From Cytospora piceicola (Eukaryota; Ascomycota; Sordariomycetes; Diaporthales; Cytosporaceae), in NCBI GenBank assembly GCA_023375675.1, contig JALQBC010000055.1, positions 148,168 to 212,167 of the forward strand: a DNA stretch of 64,000 nucleotides, read 5' to 3'. The notes beneath the pieces were generated by a model. The model did no database searches. It was given only the letters and a program-made list of their open reading frames with translations, and was not told where the DNA came from. Both the position numbers and the translations under genes were made by a program. Each line of letters begins with the position of its first letter. Positions within the stretch are counted from its first letter, which is position 1. Shown here piece after piece: positions 58,982 to 64,000 of the stretch.

Positions 58982-59428
58982 ATGAAGTTCTCCGCTGCCA
59001 TCCTCGCCGCCGCCACTGCCGTCTCTGGCGCTACTCTCCGCAGACAGACAAACACCTACTACGTCAGCGACTTCTCGGCCAACTGCATCCCTCACTCCGT
59101 CGAGTGCAACTACCACTTCGACGTCCTGGCCGCCGCCGCTTCCAGCAGCTCCGTCACCTGCGACACTTTGATCCCAGGCCCCGACGAGCTCCCCGACGTG
59201 CCCCTGACTGCCTGCAGCAGCCCCTACTACAGCTTCTCCGTGACCCACTCCAACAGCACCGGACTTGACCTCAGCATCACCACACCTCTGAGCGACAGCA
59301 CCAACGTCACGGGCACCCACCACATCGACGCTGCCGACATCATCACTACCCAGAACGGCGCTGTCTCCGACCAGTCCTACACCGGCGCTACTTCATTCAG
59401 TGTTCCCGGCTATGTCGCCTACGTCTAA
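58982..59428 (+). CDS. Small secreted protein, four cysteines (148 aa)
   Basis: Single exon. A signal peptide (MKFSAAILAAATAVSGA) is followed by a dibasic-like LRRQ, possibly a Kex2-type processing site. The mature part starts TYYVSDFSANCIPHSVEC, again with a C-x6-C pair, and the other two cysteines are in SVTCDTL and TACSSP. The rest is Ser/Thr-rich, with N-x-S/T sequons and predicted beta strands, ending GYVAYV. The motif YYVSDFSA is reminiscent of Alt a 1 / Hrip1-type apoplastic proteins, but the match is short and is not enough for a family call. Cysteine order and length match the gene at 57048, so the two may be distant paralogues. Confidence 0.82.
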   Translation: MKFSAAILAAATAVSGATLRRQTNTYYVSDFSANCIPHSVECNYHFDVLAAAASSSSVTCDTLIPGPDELPDVPLTACSSPYYSFSVTHSNSTGLDLSITTPLSDSTNVTGTHHIDAADIITTQNGAVSDQSYTGATSFSVPGYVAYV

Positions 59429-60918
59429 GCGCTCAAAGGGGGAGAGATGTGGACTTCGAGATCCGTCGAATTGTGTCGAGCAGCTTCTCGGGAGTTTCGG
59501 ATGAGCGCGAGCACGGACGGTCGGGGAGTGGGGAGTGCGGATATGTGAAAGGGGGGTCATGTGATTCTCAACGACCGATTAGTGTCCTGGAATACTCGGG
59601 ATATGAAAGGGAATTAGAATCAATATTGTATCATAACACTACTTCTGGTGTGTTGGATATGGACTGACCTCGCGCTTTGCTTCTTGTATAAATAATTAAA
59701 TTTAATCCTCCAATTGCACATACTTTTTAAAAATTTGGGGCGAGTTACGAATGCAATATCGGAATTACTGTAATTGTTTGCATACTGGTGCCACACATGA
59801 AGAAAGAGGATCTGGAAACGGAGTTTGTCGGCTGGCTTGTTTACGAATTAGACGGAGGGAGCGTCAAGTGCTGTTTCGCCGCTCTACAACTCCTTTAGTC
59901 TATCTTACCGGCCATCGCATTGACGCCAACGGAGTACTCGTCTCGGATTCTGCGGACACAAGGAAGTCGCGAACGTCAAGACAGTTGCGGCCGAGATTTC
60001 TGCACTCGATAGCGACGTTGCGGTAAGACGTGGAAGCGAGGTTGACTTTGTGAGATATATCAAGATTCTAGTAATCAATACAGTTAATATTACGAAGCCA
60101 GGGCGACCTACCTAGTAAATATATATAAGGGTCTCCACTATCCCCAGGCTCACCACTTTGGTTGTTACAAGTAGTGAACCCCTATATAACATACGGCCTA
60201 TCCAAGAGAAGTGTATGCTATGGATGGGTCATATGCTATATAGGGGTAAGGGGTTACATATATTATCTATCAATCCATCCACTAGATACATATGTTATGT
60301 AGGGTGTCACTACTGTACCTCTATCATCAAGGACTAATTTCTCTACCTATCGTCTCTATTGTTCTGTCTCATCTCCCTCACCATTTCATATCGTGACCTT
60401 CGTACATACCAGATAGAGGCCTACGCTGTGCACCTACAACAAATTGCCTTAGGACTTACACACGCACAACACTACTATTGGATAACTACATTGATTCCCG
60501 CGCTACCGGTAGACGGGGTAGACGGGGTGCACGAACTAGACAGCTGCAAAACTATACCGTATCAATATGCAGACCTCGCAGAGTCTCCGTTCACTGGCTT
60601 CACGCGTGTAACGATTGGCCTCGAAGACAATACCGTAGCTCAGGGGCAGAGCCCATTAAGCAATGCCCGGGGCGAGAGTGGGTACCACTGACACACGATC
60701 TCCCCTTTATGTTTTGAGGGATACAAGCATGAACTGGCATTTGTATTAAACAGGAAACCAAGACAATAGTGGTCATGCATTCGTCTAAACAGATAGAAAT
60801 TCATGAATATTTACAAGAAGCTCAGAACGGCAGACGCGAATATCCAGCGCTGAATCTTTCATATATGATCAAGTGTCTCCGAGGATACCTCCCAGAAACG
60901 CCACACGCTCATCGCAGC
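59429..60918. other. Spacer with MITE copy 2, no supported gene
   Basis: About 1.5 kb. Besides the MITE-like element at 60166-60317 it has short GACGGGGTA repeats at about 60512-60530 and no gene-like frame. Confidence 0.4.
60166..60317. mobile_element. MITE-like element, copy 2
   Basis: A 152-bp element with TA at both ends and about 26-bp imperfect terminal inverted repeats (left TACAAGTAGTGAACCCC, right end reading TACAGTAGTGACACCC on the minus strand). Interior matches copy 1. No coding capacity. Confidence 0.8.
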
Positions 60919-62796
60919 TTAAGCAGACGCCTTGATCAGGTCAGAAGCCTTCTCAGCAACAGCATACAGGGTGCTGACCAAGTGGCCGCAGACCTGGAAG
61001 GGGAGGATGGAAGCATCCACAACACGGACGTTGCTGGTCCCGTAGACCTTGAGGCTGGAATCAACAACACCACCCTTCTCCTTGGGCATCATGGCGGCGG
61101 TGGAGACGGGGTGGAAGTTGGAGCGGTACTTGGAGACGGCCCAGTCCTTCCAGGTGGCCGCGTCCGCATCAGTAGCAATGACATCGAAGCCGGGGGTGGT
61201 CTCGGTGCCGGCGATGGCTGCGAATGGCTCGGTGGCGAAGACCTCACGGATGAACTTGGCGGTGGCGACCTGCAGCTCGACGTCGTAGTCCAACATGAAG
61301 TAGTTGGGGTTGATGATTGCACCGGCGGTGGAGTTGCCCTGGCCGATGTGGATAGATCCGCGAGAGAAGGGCAAGAGTCCCCAGTACTCAGCTCCCCAGG
61401 CGCCGGAGGAAATAGAGATGAGAACCTCAGCGAAGGGGACCTGATCCTCGAAGATCAGATCGTACTGCATCTGGAAGAACTCAAGCAGGTCGCTAGCCTT
61501 GGTGACGTTGCCGTTCGCAATGACAACTGCGTCAGCGTAGGCGGACAGCTGAGCCTTGAGATCTCCGGAAATGGTGGACTCGCGGGTTCCAAAGACGTGG
61601 GAAGCGGAGGGGTAGGCGACAAACTGCGCACCGCCATTGTCGTAGGTGGCAGTGAAGTTGGTAGGGGGCTGGTATGCAAGCTCGTTGTTAATCTGGTCCT
61701 GCAGGTTCTCGCCGACGGTGGGAAGCTCAACGACGGTCTCAATGCCGTACTGGGACAGAACCGTGGGGTTGCCCACACCAGAAAGCTCCAGGATCAGGGG
61801 GGAGATCAGGGCGCCGGCGGAGAGGATAACTTCCTTGCGAGCAGTCACGACTGAGGTGGTTCCGTCGGCGGCGGTGATCTCGACACCGCTGGCAGTTGCA
61901 TCGGTACCATTGGTGGAAGCCCAGGTAAGTTTGTTGGCGGTCGTGCTGAGCATGACCTTGAGATTCGTGCGGTTCTGGTAGGGGTAATAGTATGCCCGAG
62001 CGGCATCCCAGCGGATGTTTAGTTCCTGATTGATGAGCTTGGGGTAGGGCGCATATCCGACCATGCTGCCACCAGTGGTGTCTTCGTTCCATGGCACATT
62101 GAGGGCCTGGTATGTCGCATTCAAGCTAACAGGGAATGTGCTGTTGGTGTCGCTGTAGATAAAGCTTGTGTATTGCGGGCCATCCTCGCCGTGGTACTCG
62201 GGGTTGTAGGCCTCATGAGTAGAGCTCAAGCGAGATTCATCCGGTACCTGGAAGGTCTCACTTTTCAAGTAGTATGGGAAAAGTGTGGTCCAGTTCCAAC
62301 CATGGTTACCCAGAGTCTCCCAGGCGTCGATTTGGGAAGCTTCAGCTCTTGTGTAAGCCAATCCTAATGTCTTGTGTCAGCTCCGAAGCAAAGACTAGCC
62401 TGACATGAATACCGGAGGCTTGAATATGAAAGCGTGCTTACCGTTGATAGTACTGGTTCCACCAAGAGCCTTGGCGGCTCTCATGGTTGTGGAAGCATTG
62501 TTGGCGTAGGTCTGTGGCGTCGTCGAGTAGGCATAGTCGATATCGGTTCCGAAGGCGTAACCGTAGCCATTAACATCAGTGACATTGGGATTGTTGAGAA
62601 CAGACTCGCCAGCCTCGATGACCAGCACAGAGACAGACGGTTCTTCAGACAGGCGACTGGCAACGACTAAGCCGCTAGTACCACCACCAACGACAATATA
62701 GTCGTAGTCAGTGGCACCAGCCCGGTGCTCGACTCCCGGGCCAGGACGAGTTGCCACTGCAGATGCAACGAGGGAAAGTGAAATTAGGTTCTTCAT
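60919..62796 (-). CDS. GMC oxidoreductase, glucose oxidase-like (AA3_2)
   Basis: Exons 62796-62442 and 62363-60919 give 599 residues. A signal peptide MKNLISLSLVASAVA opens the protein. The FAD-binding motif is YIVVGGGTSGLVVASRL, and the next GMC signature reads ALGGTSTINGLAYTRAE across the splice junction. The catalytic pair at the C-terminus is His536 (RSNFHPVS) and His579 (VCGHLVSTLYAVAE), the His-His arrangement of glucose oxidase. GMC signature 2 is seen in SAGALISPLILELSG. Many N-x-S/T sequons support secretion. The enzyme probably oxidises a sugar or alcohol with O2, producing H2O2; the substrate cannot be read from sequence. ATG 62796 was chosen because the signal peptide begins there. 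Confidence 0.93.
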
Positions 62797-64000
62797 CGTG
62801 AATAGAATACTGGATTGATAGGTGTCAAGCCAAGGCCTCATAAAGCGGCTGGGCCTTTCCAAGGTTTTAACATAATTCCGTCCAAACCGTTGGATCATGA
62901 ATCGATGATTCAGGACACTGGCTAAAGTGGAGCTACACCTTTGATCTGGATCCCACCAGTTTGGTAATGCTGACTGACTTCTGATAAATCATAACCATCC
63001 CAAGCACTTGTAAACTTTTCACAACAAGGGGGCGAAATGTTCGGAATGTCTACAGGTAGCCGGGGTAGTCAACGTTAGTTCGCGACCGTGTACCAGTGGA
63101 TTTACTGGAACCGCTCCACTTCGGCCACAGAGAGAAATTATTGATTGGAAGGATCAGTCGCAACTGAGCTCCCCAGGTCGACCCATGAAGTGCTCTCCTA
63201 TAGAAGTTGCGAGAAGCAGTACAACACAAGGCCCCTTGTCAATGCGGTTACGATTTGACAACGATTAACCCGGGACCTGTCGATCCGATGGCTCACAGTT
63301 GCAAAACGGGAGGTGCGCAAATCGGAGCCCTGCGTCCTTTCATCAGATTAAGGATTAGCACTCCCGAGCAGGATGAGCAAATTCCGCCCCTTTTTGCAAG
63401 CTAAGACCGTTTCAATCCTCTCGAAGGAGCAAGAAAACCGATGTGGCCTTGATTCAATTACTCGTACAGTACATATTGATGGTACCGCACGGAAATACCA
63501 CCGTACACGGTTCTTGATACTCGGATGACTTCCATCGCCCGTGCAGTCTCAGGGGCAGGCTTGCTTCACACTATTATCCGCTTGTCCCCAAGCTAAACCC
63601 AAAATACCCAGTTAAACGGCCGCCAAGATCCCAATCCCTGGACACACCACTGCCAAACATGCCACTAATTGGCTCAAGTTTGGTATCGACATGCCTTCCA
63701 AGGTTAGGCCCTATGGGTTTAACTTATCTAGTACTCATCGGAACTAACCCCTGAAAATTTCCGGTTTAGTGTGTACTACTATCAATGCTTATCAGAGATG
63801 GTTCCCACAACCGAGTATTTTCCTGTGTGTACTATAAGCCTTTGTAAGCCTTGACAACTGTACTATGCAGTACGGACTTGCACGAGTGCGGTAATTGTTA
63901 CACCCTGTCGCTTACACCCTGTCGGGCACGGATCACTTAAAGCACCGTGATACTTTAAGCGAGTCTAAGCGAAGCTACGCGAGAATAAGCGACGCGCTAA
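62797..64000. other. Right end of the window, no supported gene
   Basis: Promoter side of the GMC gene. Near the end are two copies of TTACACCCTGTCG at 63899-63911 and 63913-63925, then repeated TAAGCGA units in 63956-63995. These may be the start of another repeated element that continues past the window. Confidence 0.4.

Noticed and set aside
60769..61854. 361-residue plus-strand frame
   Set aside because: Gly/Val-rich antisense shadow of the GC-biased third positions of the GMC oxidase gene.

Overview
This window is chromosomal DNA of a filamentous ascomycete, most likely a Sordariomycete; the species cannot be named from the sequence. The support is short introns (about 50-140 nt) with GT-AG ends, typical fungal families (ccg-9-type trehalose phosphorylase, PTH11-like 7-TM protein, HR-PKS, CBM1-carrying esterase, cellobiose dehydrogenase), and two almost pure A/T blocks of the kind left by repeat-induced point mutation (RIP). 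Exon coordinates were worked out by hand from reading frame, splice signals and family continuity, and each coding length was checked to be divisible by three.

Layout. 1-14 kb is ordinary core genome: flavohemoglobin, transaldolase, trehalose phosphorylase, a reduced O-fucosyltransferase-like membrane protein, GINS subunit Psf3 and mitochondrial Mn superoxide dismutase. 14.9-35.2 kb is a highly reducing polyketide synthase cluster: P450, FAD monooxygenase, carboxymuconolactone decarboxylase-like protein, a 2530-residue HR-PKS (KS-AT-DH-MT-degenerate ER-KR-ACP), an FSH1-type serine hydrolase, an SDR and a DHA2-type MFS exporter. A PTH11-like receptor lies just outside at 37-38.4 kb. A 1.9-kb A/T block separates the PKS from the hydrolase/SDR/MFS group and a second A/T block ends that group. 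A 13-bp minisatellite lies between the divergent FMO and CMD-like genes.

38.9-47.5 kb holds a secreted conserved protein, a Rieske protein, a probable GPI-anchored-protein pseudogene with two C-to-T-type nonsense codons, an APH-like kinase-fold protein and a small-molecule-type methyltransferase. 49.4-62.8 kb is an extracellular, plant-biomass-facing region: a cellobiose dehydrogenase whose only intron lacks a usable acceptor, a CBM1-CE16 acetylesterase, two small secreted four-cysteine proteins of similar layout, and a glucose-oxidase-like GMC enzyme. Two copies of a TA-flanked MITE-like element lie between these genes.

How the cluster genes probably work together (inference): the PKS builds a methylated, incompletely reduced chain because its ER has lost the nucleotide-binding motif; the FSH1 hydrolase is the candidate release enzyme; P450, FMO and SDR adjust oxidation state; the CMD-like protein is a candidate non-redox tailoring enzyme; the MFS protein exports the product. 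No pathway-specific transcription factor was seen inside the cluster.
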